Assembly (NCBI GenBank): GCA_034096865.1
Contig: JAWQFJ010001202.1
Coordinates: 120,001-184,000, forward strand
Length of the DNA stretch: 64,000 nucleotides
Direction of reading: 5' to 3'
From: Theodoxus fluviatilis
Taxonomy: Eukaryota; Mollusca; Gastropoda; Cycloneritida; Neritidae
Shown here: positions 22,781 through 34,000 of the stretch, piece by piece
Layout: each line of letters starts with the position of its first letter
Position numbering within the stretch: position 1 is the stretch's first letter
Notes under the pieces: model-generated
Seen by the model: the letters and a program-made list of their open reading frames with translations, nothing else
Database searches by the model: none
Told to the model about the DNA's origin: nothing
Made by a program: the position numbers and the translations under genes

Positions 22781-22888
22781 CTTGGCCCTGTGTTCAATGT
22801 TGGCTCTCCTGTCCACCAGCAAGCTGACCACTTCGTGTCGTCCTTGAAAGCACGCCAGGGTCAACGCCGTGTTCTTGTTTGTCTCGAT
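22781..22888 (-). CDS. mask/ANKHD1: mask exon e19: ankyrin repeat
   Basis: Exactly 36 codons: IETNKNTALTLACFQGRHEV, then SLLVDRRANIEHRAK. Acceptor GTTGTGCAG, donor CAAG|GTAAG, phase 0 both sides. One of the cleanest matches to human ANKHD1 in the window. Confidence 0.97.
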
Positions 22889-23216
22889 CTGCACAACCCA
22901 GTCATGGGTGAAGACATGAACACATTCCTGCTTTGCACAGTAGGTAAATTACTGGCCTCAAAGATTTTCGTGCTGCCTTGTGTCTGTCCTGCATATTGTT
23001 CCGATACTATGGAAACATAAATTATTATCAAGAACAGAGAAAATTTCTTTAAGAAAGAAGTCATAAAATGTTTGTCAGAAAACACAGCCAATTAATCCAT
23101 TACAACTTAATCAAGACAAAAGGTTGATTTCATTACCATTTATTTTCATTTGCCATTACTTCATGAAAATGGGTCCAAAGCGAAGGCAGGAGGCGAGGGA
23201 GGGAGCCCTGAATTAC

Positions 23217-23322
23217 CTGTGCATTGATGTCGCTTCCCAAGTCCAGCAAGACCTTGACAGCCTGCGTGTGGCCATTCATGGAGGCAAGCATGAGGGGGGA
23301 AATGCCAAGCTTGCTGCCAGTC
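23217..23322 (-). CDS. mask/ANKHD1: mask exon e18: ankyrin repeat
   Basis: Encodes TGSKLGISPLMLASMNGH and VKVLLDLGSDINAQ. Acceptor CTGTCTGCAG, donor ACAG|GTAAT. One base in (completing the Arg of EINSR), phase 0 out. Confidence 0.97.
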
Positions 23323-23567
23323 CTGCAGACAGAAACCACACCGAATGGTCACATCCTGACATCCCATGTCAACAACAGTCTTCCAACACCATGCCTCCTC
23401 ACATGCATTCTTGATGGTTAAATCACACTAGTGAACAATTTCCAAAAATTAACAAGTCTGTCATAAGGTAACCAAGTACTGCAAGTGGTGGGGAACAAAA
23501 AGGAACCTTTCAATCTACAACATTCAGTACTAACATGATGAAGGGCATAACAGCCTCAACTACTGAC

Positions 23568-23856
23568 CTGGAGTTGATTTCGGCCCCGTGGGACAGGAGG
23601 AGCTTGATGATGTTCACGTATCCTCCACTGGCTGCCAGGCTGAGAGGGGTATAGTCTGAGACATTGCGATGCTCCTTGTTGGCCCCTCGCTGCAGGAGGA
23701 TCTCCACCACCTCATACCTGCCGCCACTGCAGGCCAAAGACAGCGGCGTGTCCTTGGTGCGTTCCGACTGGGCCTCGATGTCTGCCTGGTGGTCCAGCAG
23801 AGTCTCCACCACTTCCGGATGCCCGGCAGTGGCAGCGAGAATGAGAGGAGTGAAGC
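23568..23856 (-). CDS. mask/ANKHD1: mask exon e17: ankyrin repeats
   Basis: Encodes FTPLILAATAGHPEVVETLL, DIEAQSERTKDTPLSLACSG, GANKEHRNVSDYTPLSLAAS, and GAEINS. Three ankyrin repeats of very high family identity. Acceptor CTTTTCAG, donor TCCAG|GTCAGT. Phase 2 in, 2 out. Confidence 0.97.
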
Positions 23857-23893
23857 CTGAAAAGAGCATGCACTTTACCCATGAGCATGAAAA

Positions 23894-24734
23894 AACAAGA
23901 AGGGCAAAGCCCATACGACTCACATGCTAGACCTTGACCTTTATATGACCTTGACCTTCAGGTGACCTTCAAGGTCAAACAACTAAACCTACCAATGACA
24001 TCATACACTAAGAAATGCTTTACACATTTTTCCTACCAAAATACACGTGACCTTGACCCAAGGTCAAGGTCATCCAAGGTCATGCAACACAAAGCTGTTC
24101 ATTCAAGACATAGGAAGCACAATGGTGCTTATTGGCACTTTCTACCATGAGATATAGTCACTTTTAGTGGTTCACTACCCCATTTTGGTCACATTTCATA
24201 AGGGTCAAAGTGACCTTGACCTTGATGATATGTGAACAAATGTGTCTCATGATGAAAGTATAACATATGCCCCACATAATTATTAAGTTTGAAACAGTTA
24301 TCTTCCATAGTTCAGGGTCAAGGTCACTTCAAAATATGTATACAATCCAACTTTGAAGAGCTCCTGTGACCTTGACCTTGAAGCAAGGTCAACCAAACTG
24401 GTATCAATAGATAGGGCTTGCTTTGAACTATATACCACTTGTAGCTGAGGTCGCCATTCTCAATAACGTGGGAGAAAATTGGGAAAATGTGAAAAATGAC
24501 TGTTTTTGAGACCACATTTATGGCTCCTGTGACCTTGACCTTGAAGCAAGGTCAAGTCACTATGTATGTTTTTTGAGGCCTTGTCATCATACACCATCAT
24601 GCCACATTTGGTGTTGATAGACTTAATAGTCTCCGAGAAAAATCCAACGTTTAAGTTTTTTACGGACGGACGGACGCCCGGACGACACGGCTCAGTACAT
24701 AGACTCACTTTTGCTTCGCATGTGAGTCAAAAAA
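23894..24734. repeat. TGACCT-rich interspersed repeat, copy 2
   Basis: About 840 bp, nearly identical to copy 3 at 57324..58181. Starts AACAAGAAGGGCAAAGCCCA, ACGACTCACATGC and ends TTGCTTCGCATGTGAGTC, so GACTCACATGC occurs inverted at both ends. Internally it has more than ten TGACCT/AGGTCA hexamers, many as TGACCTTGACCTT, and a GACGGACG-type run. No coding capacity: non-autonomous interspersed element. Confidence 0.92.
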
Positions 24735-24775
24735 TTATCCCGCACAGGTACAGCATAAGGCATAAGCCACTCAAA

Positions 24776-24803
24776 CCCCCCCCCCCCCCCCCCCCCCCCC
24801 CCC
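24776..24803. repeat. Poly-C run
   Basis: Homopolymer of about 28 C; the length is probably imprecise. Confidence 0.95.
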
Positions 24804-25228
24804 ATATCAGTGTGGGAATCCATGCACAACCAGACCAAAAGCTGTCTTCATGGCAGAGAAAATTGCAACACTGGTAGAACACAGGGAACATCTTTTCATT
24901 TGATGCCATAAGTTCCACACAAAGCCATTGAACTTTCATTCACATTCATCAAAACGATGGCTATCTGGAATATCTCTTCAGAAAGTTTGTCACTAGAAAT
25001 TTAGTTGTGCCATTCATTCACAAGGTTATCACTCCACAAGTTGGAATCTGATCTGCGCACAAAATTCTCAGAGTCAATACAACTGACAAAAATGAAAACC
25101 ACTTAAGTGTGTCAGGAAACGGGTCACTAACTCAATCAACATAATGTCCACATGGCATGATGGGATAGCACACCCATCTGCACACACTGGTCCACGCTTG
25201 GCAGTCAATGCACACACAGACTGCTCAC

Positions 25229-25727
25229 CCTTTTTGTCACGGTGCTCGATGTCGGCCCCCTTGTTCAGCAACAGCTGCACCAGCTCAGAGTGTCCCCCTG
25301 CACAAGCCAGTGTCAGCGCCGTGTCGTGGTTGCTCTCCGTCTGTGCATCCAGGTCCACAGAGGGGCAGTAGGGCAGACCCTGGGGCGAGGCAGGGGAGGG
25401 GCTGGGGGTGGTGGGGAGGGAGGACGGGGGGGTGGCTGCCTCCCCCCCCAGGACGGGGGATCCCTGTGAGGAGGGGGGTGCGGGTAAGGGGTTGGACTGG
25501 AACTGCATGCGCTGCTGCTTCCTGCTGGTGGCCACTTTGGGGTTGGGGGTGAACATGGTGGGAGACCCTGGAGAGTTGGTCAGCTGCTGCGGCGGCTGCT
25601 GCTGCTGCGGCTGCTGCAAGGCACCAGCTTGCTGCTGCTGCGTCTGTTGCTGCTGCAGCATCTGTGCATGCTTCTGCTGGAGTAGCAGCTGCTGCTGTTG
25701 CTGGGGAGTGAACACCGAAGACTGTCC
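25229..25727 (-). CDS. mask/ANKHD1: mask exon e16: poly-Q and first repeat of ankyrin block 2
   Basis: Starts GQSSVFTPQQQQQLLLQQ, with Gln-rich tracts over its first 60 or so codons. Then comes a Pro/Ser linker with TMFTPNPKV, and PSVDLDAQTESNHDTALTLA leading into ELVQLLLNKGADIEHRDKKG. The latter opens the second ankyrin block (SVDIDAHTESNHDTALTLA in human). CAG/CTG runs could make the tract length-polymorphic. Acceptor CTTGCAG, donor AAAGG|GTGAGC, one base out. Confidence 0.95.
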
Positions 25728-26394
25728 CTGCAAGGGAAATCACATATACAGCTATAGCACTGGTGACTTTCTTGCACAAAAAGTGAAGTAGAAGCCTCCA
25801 ATGACCAAGTCATTTGTCATCATGCTATCTCTCAGAGGAAAAACAAGCAACTAGTCTTCACTTGAAAGAGATGAACATTTCAAATTAAATTGTATCATGC
25901 TATCTCCGAGACAAACAGCATATTTTTCAACTGGAAGAGATGAACACTACAAACAAGCAAACCAACGAAACAAAACAAAACAAAACAAAAAAAAACCACT
26001 TTGTATCAAATCCAGCACTCCTGCTATTGTGTTGTCATCTCTTTCAGAAGTCATCGGTCAGAAAATGAACTGGACAATGTGCTAGTTTCCTCACTTCTCA
26101 GTCTTGTTCCCTACCTGTCCCCATTGTGTGTGTGTTGCACCTGAAGGAAGCTCTCGATTTTAACATTTGCTCTATCAATTTATGTTTGTGTTAGTCCGTG
26201 AATACAACTTTTAAGGACAACCATTTTGGTGTCTATTCCACTTTTCAGAGAATACGTGTGCGCATGCACACATACTTGGGCGTGTAAGCAGATGCTTACT
26301 GCATCGTGCATGTCTGATCACCCAAATGCCATCAGCACAAGGGATGAATGGCAGGACCTCTGGCAGGTGAGGGACAAGGGATGGGACGACTTAC

Positions 26395-26555
26395 CTGGGG
26401 CTGCTGCTGGAGGGATCTAAGGATTTGGCTGGGACACTGCAGGGCATTGGTCTGCAGGGGCAGGGCATTGGTCTGCAGGGGCAGGCTGGCTACACCCTCC
26501 TGGAGCATGCTGGCACTGCCATCACAAGTCAGGGGCTGCTGGTCTGTGGGGGAGC
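26395..26555 (-). CDS. mask/ANKHD1: mask exon e15: Gln/Leu-rich linker
   Basis: Encodes SPTDQQPLTCDGSASMLQEG, a doubled LPLQTNA motif, then ILRSLQQQPQ. Low-complexity linker with little family conservation; called from open frame, acceptor TTGTTGAAG, donor CCAG|GTAAG and perfect phase with e14 and e16. Confidence 0.85.
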
Positions 26556-26595
26556 CTTCAACAACAGCCACTCAGTCAGGCACAACCACTCAGAT

Positions 26596-26665
26596 CAGGG
26601 GTGGGGGTGGTGGGGGTGGTGGGGGGGGGGGGGGGGGGGGTGGAGGGGTGGAGTGGGGGGTGGGG
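26596..26665. repeat. G-rich low complexity
   Basis: GGGGGTGG repeats and a poly-G run about 40 bp before the e15 acceptor in sense direction (C-rich on the sense strand, so it may serve as a pyrimidine tract). Confidence 0.9.
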
Positions 26666-26699
26666 TGGAGCTGAGCAGCAAGCTTTAATCATCACACAT

Positions 26700-29090
26700 T
26701 AACCACAACTTGAAAAGTTTCTTTGTCTGCTTTCATGGCTCTCCAGATGGTCAATAAAAGGAATCAAGAGAGGAAAAAAAAGCATTGAGGATTAGAATAG
26801 CATGAATGAGAAGCCACAATTTCTGACTGAAGTACATATGTATGGACTTTTCAACAATGATTTAACTTTTTCTGCATCAAATCTATCCTAGCTATCATCT
26901 TTCACGAATCAAAATGATTAGCATTCAGTAACAATTTACAACAAAGTAGGCAAAGGTGTCACAAACAATATATAGCAAAATTTAGTAAGTTTGTGACACA
27001 CAGCAGGAGAAATTCAGTTACTTCCCAACATCCTCAAAAACCCACTTCTCTTCACGGTGCTGCAGCTCTGCAGCATTACCTCTCACATGGACAAAGCTCA
27101 GAAGATAGAGGCGAACAATCAATAAACATAACGAAACCAAAATAAATCCAATGATGCACTTTAGGATTAACAACATCTTCTTTCACGAAGCGGAAGAAAA
27201 GAAACACCTGAATCATAACATAGTATATGGAAAGGCTATTGTCAAACATTTTACAACATAATGATGAACAGCCGAGGAAGAGACTGATCTTTGGATAAAT
27301 CAATAATCAACTCATTTCTGTAATCTCACTGCCACTTAAAATGTCAAATCTGCTCTGTTCAGATTTTAAGTTTCATTGCTAACATGTCTGACCAACTGTC
27401 AAGCCACCAAGATGACTGCAATGCATGTATGTAAGCACACTATTCAAATGTAAAGTGTTGGACACCCACGCAAGAAGTGATTTCTGCCTCTTTTCAATGA
27501 GAAAGATATAGAAATATTGCTAACATGACAAACAATACAGATGCAATGGGGGTGCAGCACACATGAAGATAAAGAAACCAGCCTAAAAAAGATGCATTTG
27601 TATGGTGTGAATTAGTTGGAGTCGAAACCCGCAGACATTGTATCATGCATGGCCATGTTGGGAGAGCATTCACGCTGAGAAACACTGCCTGCTTCTCTCC
27701 ATCTTCACTGTCTGTAGTGTCAAGACAACAATAAATGCAGCAGGGAATCCGACAGCATGAAACACAGCTGCTAAAGTTAAATGAATATCTCAGTACATAT
27801 AAATCACTTTTACATCACAGAGTTTCTGTTTTCAACTGTTCTCCTGGCTGCCTTGTTTCACACTACCTGGTTTGGCTGATGATCAAGTTGACCAGTGCCA
27901 TTCATGAATTCAGATTATGTGAACTACAATGACCTCAGAGTTAAACCTGTCCAGAAACACCTGGTCTCTGCCACCCAGCTATTTTACTCATTGTCCATGA
28001 GGAGTCTGGCGAGCCATGAAGGGCTCGAAATAATTCTTTCCATGAAGACGAGAATAACGAAGTGTAATGAATTACAGGCCCAACAGGGACGTCCTCCAAG
28101 AGACTAAGAAACTGGTCCCAAAAAGTGTCTCAAAATATGCAGATAGACACAGAAGCTAATGGACCAGATGTGAAGTCAAGAGATCTCAGTTGATCAGATG
28201 GTAAACAGCTTCATCATCCTCATCTAAACCTATCCCAACAGAGAGACAGATTCAATTATGTAAGATGTAAACAACTCAATAAAGAGCAACGAAACATGAA
28301 TACAAAAAGAAATGTATTCAAATTCTTGGCACAAATACATACCTTTACTCATTCTTCCACCCGTCAAATGCATCAACTATAAGGCAAGGTAAACAAACAC
28401 CTTTAGCCGACAAACTTAACTACAGCCTAAGAACGGGAGTATCCTGCTCTAGAATGTCTTCATAGCCAAGGCTCTCGGCATATATGCCTGTTGCAGCTAA
28501 TGCAGGAACTCAGCACTACGCATCATCCCACACCACTCCAAAAGCTACTCAAGAACGAAGCTCAAACCCTAAAAATCAGAAATCATGGCTCAGCGGTTGT
28601 CAGTCATCTAGCTGTAGGGAAGCAGTGCATCTACACGGGGCAGCAGAAGCTGGGACACCTCTGTAATGCTGCAGTGGAGCCTCAACAACGGCCATGGATT
28701 ATTGCTTAGGATCAACGATGTGATGTGTAAATAATAAACAGCATTCCATTCCAAATGGGGGGAAAAAGGGTCAAGAATAGGTGCCAAACTTGCCTCCTGC
28801 TTCCAGTTGCATGCTACACTTGTCACTTGTGCAGAGACACTTTCACACACAATAAGACGTTGTCTAAAGTAGGCTATTAGTTTGAGCAGATGGATGTGAA
28901 ATGCAGAAGTAGCCTCATGCAAGGCATTCGTGGAAGACAGAGCAAAGTAAAGGGTAGCGTTCTAGACAAGATGCTTTTCTCTTTAATGAAAGCTAACACA
29001 AGCAAAGCAAGGCAAGGCAAAACAAAATGAAGGCAACCTAAACAGTGAAGGCACCTGTTCAATGACTACAGCAAACTGGTCTGGCTCTTA
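26700..29090. other. Intron e14/e15, no gene recognised
   Basis: About 2.4 kb of unique-looking AT-rich intron. No convincing exon, transposon end or RNA gene was seen on either strand. Confidence 0.6.
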
Positions 29091-29095
29091 CATAC

Positions 29096-29887
29096 CAGTG
29101 AACTGATCAGCGGGGAAATTCAGTACGAGAGGTGGTGTCTGTGCAGGCTGCTGTTGCTCCTTGCCTTTGCCGGAGCGGAGGGCTTTGCTGTTGCCATTCC
29201 GCTTGGCGGGCACAGTGCCCTTGGGGGAGACCTGCTTGGCAGGGTCGGGGGAGATGAAGCCGTTGTTTTGGGGGGTGAGAAAGGGTTGCTGGAGGAAAGC
29301 ATCGGGGAAGCTGGAGTGGAGGGCAGGGGCTTGGACATTGAAGCAGTCACCTGATGGGAGGAAGCCAGACGATGCCAGGTTGAAGGTCAGCTCCGAGTTG
29401 ACCCCGAGGCTGTCCAGTCCTGTGCTGACTGCCCCCTCGGGTTTCCTTCGGCCCTGGGGGCTGGGGGTGGGGCTCTCATCGGGGAGGGGCTTGGTGCTGC
29501 TCTTGGTCTTGGCCAGGGCTTGCTGGTCCAGGCCGGCAGCCAGCTTGTACTGGGACTGGGCCTTGCCCTTCAGCTCCCTCTCCACCTTCTGCAGCTCCTC
29601 CAGGATCTGCTGCTTGCGGTGGATCTGCTCCTGCTGGCTGGCAGCCGTGGAGCACATCATCTCCTTGTCCATGATGCTCTTGATGATGGCCTCCACCTTC
29701 TCCGTGGCATCCTTGTCCTGGATGTCCGCGAGGAAGCTGCCCTCCAGGTTCAGCTGCTGCATGGCCTCTGGGTTGACGCCCGAGCTGTTGCCCCCCACCT
29801 TGCTGGACGAGGCACCGTTGGCACACCGCTTCACCAGAGGTTTCTGCACAGCTGGCCTGCTCTGATCCGTGGCTTTCCCTGGGACTA
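29096..29887 (-). CDS. mask/ANKHD1: mask exon e14: coiled-coil linker
   Basis: 264 codons between ankyrin blocks. A central helical stretch reads IIKSIMDKEMM, QQEQIHRKQQILEELQKVER, matching the ILKELQKVERQL coiled coil of ANKHD1/ANKRD17. The remainder is Ser/Pro/Lys-rich low complexity, ending FPADQFTG. Acceptor TTCTTCCAG, donor CTG|GTATG. Confidence 0.94.
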
Positions 29888-30234
29888 CTGGAAGAAGTAC
29901 AGCAAGCACACATTGCTTGCTTCTGCCCAACCATTATGTTCGACATTCCCCTCCAACCAGTCAACCATGCTTTGTTAACTTCTTTCAACCCCCTAGCATA
30001 TTAACCACTCTGCATAAACATCTGGTCATGTGATGAGATGGAGGATCACACTTTTCAGTGATTATTCATTGAACAATAGCCAAATCAACCTGACAAGACA
30101 CTCTAGATTCGGTCACAAGCAATTTCCAAAACTGAGAATTAGGGGCCTCCTTGACCATTTAGACAACATGACTGATACAGCTCTGGCTGTTTGGTAAGAT
30201 ACTGATGGCTGTCAAAGCATAGTTCATGTGAATG

Positions 30235-30665
30235 TCTGATGTAGTCTGGTAGAGAGATACAAAGTGAATGCCTGATGTAGTCTGGTAGATAGATACAAAG
30301 TGAATGCCTGATGTAGTCTGGTAGATAGATACAAAGTGAATGCCTGATGTAGTCTGGTAGATAGATACAAAGTGAATGCCTGATGTAGTCTGGTAGATAG
30401 ATACAAAGTGAATGCCTGATGTAGTCTGGTAGATAGATACAAAGTGAATGCCTGATGTAGTCTGGTAGATAGATACAAAGTGAATGCCTGATGTAGTCTG
30501 GTAGATAGATACAAAGTGAATGCCTGATGTAGTCTGGTAGATAGATACAAAGTGAATGCCTGATGTAGTCTGGTAGATAGATACAAAGTGAATGCCTGAT
30601 GTAGTCTGGTAGATAGATACAAAGTGAATGCCTGATGTAGTCTGGTAGATAGATACAAAGTGAAT
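30235..30665. repeat. 36-bp minisatellite, about 12 units
   Basis: Unit GATAGATACAAAGTGAATGC CTGATGTAGTCTGGTA, nearly invariant. Since 36 is a multiple of three, the minus frame stays open through it as a 12-residue repeat (LYLSTRLHQAFT), giving a 167-codon open frame at 30224..30727. Intronic, between e13 and e14. Confidence 0.96.
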
Positions 30666-31087
30666 GACTGCCTGGGGGTCAAACAGTGCATGCGTAAGTC
30701 ACGTCTTTTTATTGTAATGACCATCATTTGCCATCACATTTTTTACTGAATTCAAGTAAAACCATACTACAGGTCAAAATTAATATATAACTTAAAATGA
30801 CAGTGGAACTGGTGCAAATAAAGAGTACATCCATAAAACCTTCTGAAATCTTACTGTCATAATTTATTAGAGAAGCAGTAAAATCTCATCTTTGGTCCAT
30901 TCTCTACAAGCTATTTAACTCAAAGGTCACTGAAGAGCTTACAGATACTGGAACAGAGTTGAAGCAGATTCACAGGACACGTGGAACATGGCAACTCTGG
31001 GAGTCTGACTAGGAACAGACCAGTGGTGTGAAAACTGTGATGGCCTGCCCAATGTGAATGGCACAAGATGGAGGTGTGCAGTCTTAC

Positions 31088-31178
31088 CTTGCCTGCTGGA
31101 CGCCGGGCTGCCACTGGCCCCGTGGGAGTCAGGCTCGTTGGGAGGCACCACATGAGGCAGCCCCTGAGTGGGGACTCG
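31088..31178 (-). CDS. mask/ANKHD1: mask exon e13: HVVPP linker motif
   Basis: Encodes RVPTQGLPHVVPPNEPD and SPASSRQ. It corresponds to the short RVPTH..MVVPPQEPD motif after the first ankyrin block in vertebrate proteins. Acceptor CCCTTGCAG, donor CAAG|GTAAG, one base out. Confidence 0.93.
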
Positions 31179-31898
31179 CTGCAAGGGACAAGTTCAGCCT
31201 TGCCACAAATAATGACGCGCTGGGATAACCTTGCTCCAACTGGTATTCCGTGTTAATGTCCTTCCCCTATGCATAGAGTGACCCAACCCCACCCTCAGCT
31301 TAATTAATCCGGAATAACTGCTTTTGGACCAGGTAATATTTAGGAAAAAACGTAATGATACAACCATACTGGTCAAGTCTGAGGATTAGAAAAAGCCCAG
31401 ATTGAAATGTGCTTCTCCCAGTCTGGCAGTCCACCAGGAACAGTTTCTTTGTACATACAGTGTATGTTTACGTACATACGTAAGTATGAATACTTACAGT
31501 GCCATTCTCATGCTTTTTCTACACACTCAAGGCACCTTACAAAGTTTTTTCATCTACACAAAAGATACAGTTTCAGACTTTTCCTGAAACCTGCTTGCCG
31601 TTGTCTCTTCATTGACTCTCGGATTCCCCTCCATTTGCACACAACGCCAGTGTGAATAGAATCATCTGGCTCGTTTAATCCTCAACAATCTCAATCAGAG
31701 CCAAGCAGCATGTTCATTATATTAGTCCAAAATGTAGTAATATCAACAATTTCTAACTCTCAAATATACACCAACAGACAACAGCAAAATATGACTGAAA
31801 TTCATGCATGAGCGAGTGCATACTGACTACAAATGGGCTGAACTGTTGCTCTAGTGAAGAGTCATACTGCACTATTACTTGACTGCAACGAGGTTTAC

Positions 31899-32018
31899 CT
31901 CTTCTGGACTAGGTTCGGCGGGGACTTGCTCATGGGTCCGCGAGGGCCACTCCAACAGGAGAGTGACCACCGAGGTGTGGCCGCCCTTGGCCGCCTCAAT
32001 GATCATGGTGGACCCGTC
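31899..32018 (-). CDS. mask/ANKHD1: mask exon e12: last repeat of ankyrin block 1
   Basis: Exactly 40 codons: DGSTMIIEAAKGGH, VVTLLLEWPS, then a divergent EQVPAEPSPEE linker. Acceptor TTGTGCAG, donor AGAG|GTAAAC. Phase 0 on both sides. Confidence 0.95.
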
Positions 32019-32395
32019 CTGCACAAAGCAAAATGGATTTCTTCACAAGGAGGGCAAATGGGGGCCACAATGCATCAGAAATAGACCAATGAATATGAGC
32101 GGTGCCTTCGACTTCAGTCCCATCTCATCCCGACTCCACATCTCAATAATGTACCATCACGCCATGCAAACTATCAAGTCTACACTGATAGCACAATTGA
32201 TCACTCAGCTGAATACTGAAGCAAACCAAACTTTTTAGGTCCCAGTAGTGCTTTTCTGCACTCCTGACTTTCATGTTCCGCCCTTTTCCTATCTTGGGCT
32301 ACTTTCCATAGCATCATTGCAAGGCAGGCAATTAAACTGTCTGTCTACATTACTGAACTTAAGAGTTAACCAATGAAAAGTAGCCTAAGATGGGG

Positions 32396-32660
32396 GGATG
32401 GATGGATGGATGGATGGATGGATGGATGGATGGATGGATGGATGGATGGATGGATGGATGGATGGATGGATGGATGGATGGTGTTTTACGGCCTATCAGC
32501 CTTTGTAGGCTATATAAGGCCATTAAGCACGAAAATCACTAGAACAGTTTAGAGTAAACGCAAATCAAGTCATGGTGTCCTTAGTTATTCGCCTCTTCAG
32601 ATCGCATAGGGAGACGCAGTGGGTCAATTCTTACCCCGGACCCACAGGGGGACCTAAGAT
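32396..32660 (-). repeat. (GGAT)n plus SINE-like repeat, copy c (most complete)
   Basis: About 85 bp of GGAT tetranucleotides followed by GTGTTTTACGGCCTATCAGC, TTGTAGGCTATATAAGGCCA, GAACAGTTTAGAGTAAACG, CATAGGGAGACGCAGTGGGT and CCACAGGGGGACC. Read on the minus strand it would be a short element ending in a (CCAT)n tail. Confidence 0.9.
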
Positions 32661-32769
32661 GGGGGGAGAGGGGCAGAACAGAAGTACATTTCATCTGTAT
32701 TACATTTACAGCAGTGATGAGCATCAAGTCCTTCAACACTGCAACTACATCACAGTGCCAGCAACCCAC

Positions 32770-32897
32770 CTTGAGTTTATGCTTGTAGTCAGCTCCATGG
32801 GACAGCAACAGCTCCACCACAGGCTGATGGCCTCCCGCACAGGCCAGCGACAGCACGGTGTGGTCATTGGTGGTGGTGGTTCTATTGACATTTGCCC
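32770..32897 (-). CDS. mask/ANKHD1: mask exon e11: ankyrin repeat
   Basis: Encodes ANVNRTTTTNDHTVLSLACA, then VVELLLSHGAD and KHKLK. Acceptor TGTTACAG, donor CAAG|GTGGG, phase 2 in and 0 out. The NDHT..SLACAGGH motif is diagnostic for the mask family. Confidence 0.96.
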
Positions 32898-33271
32898 CTG
32901 TAACAGTTGACTGGACACTCAGCAACTGCCCTCACTTTGGTTTCTGCAGTCCGATGATCAAACTTTCCAATAGTCACATTACAAATTCTTCAAATGACTT
33001 GAAACCAGGCAGCCTCTCCTCATCCAACCAGAAAACAAAATGAAGTCGCACAAAAGATACTAACAAATCCATCACAATCATGAATTGTTTAGTCAATTGC
33101 AGCCTAGACTGACAAATCTAATCACCACTATAATGAAGAGTATTTATTCAGTGTGTTACGGTTTCAAGATTCCCAAATTCCAATTCATCACAGGTTTTGA
33201 TCTGGGATAAACACGAAAAATGTGCAACACACCAACAGCCTGTGCAAAATGCAGGCGAGCAAGTAGCTTAC

Positions 33272-33359
33272 CTTTGTTGATGAGAAATTGCACTGTACAC
33301 AGGTGTCCCGCCCTGGCGGCTTTCATCAAAGGTGTCCTCCCACCTTCAGACTCATGTTC
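33272..33359 (-). CDS. mask/ANKHD1: mask exon e10: ankyrin repeat
   Basis: Encodes EHESEGGRTPLMKAARAG and HLCTVQFLINKG, almost identical to the vertebrate proteins. Acceptor AATCCTAG, donor CAAAG|GTAAG. 88 bp, phase 0 in, one base out. The 4.6-kb intron between e9 and e10 holds the TTAA-flanked transposon. Confidence 0.96.
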
Positions 33360-34000
33360 CTAGGATTGGAACATCAGCACTCTCAATGAATGTGAGGAAA
33401 CAAATAATAGTGCAAAGAATGCAAGCCAGCAGCATGTCTCACAGTCCTAAGGAGGGATGACATGAAACTACAACAGGATGCAACCTTTACCAACGAAAAT
33501 AAATCTGCACTGGCATGTATTTCCAACAAAATCCCTCTCTCTCTCTGTGGGTTGGTCTGTCTCTCTCTGTGCAGTTATTGGCTCCATCTGATCCGAGTAT
33601 TGACTTAAAGAAGATCTTTAATCTCTGGGCGCGTTTGTTTGGCCACAAATCTCGCCATTCTCCCTGAATGGCTAGTCGAGGGCGAGTGAGACGCTCCTAC
33701 AGCTAGAAAAACGAGCAATCATCTTGCAAGGCAGAACAACATGGCTGCATCCTGGCGCCAGTCGACGAAATAACTGATGATTCAGATATCACATCAGTTT
33801 TTCACTTCGTAGAACACACCATGGTGTCATATCGAATGGCACGGGAACTTTTTCAGTGACAAAAAGCAACCCGTGTTCAACTGTAGGCAATTTTGTCCAA
33901 AATGTGAAGCATCAATTCATTTCGATCAATTCAAGGGACATAATTCATGTATACGGTGAAGGGACATAATGTATACAGCGTACGTATATACTGCAAGCGA

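Noticed and set aside
25208..25791. Plus-strand frames opposite the poly-Q exon
   Set aside because: Shadows of the real minus exon e16; Cys/Gly/Trp-rich as expected for antisense of CAG/CCN-rich coding sequence.
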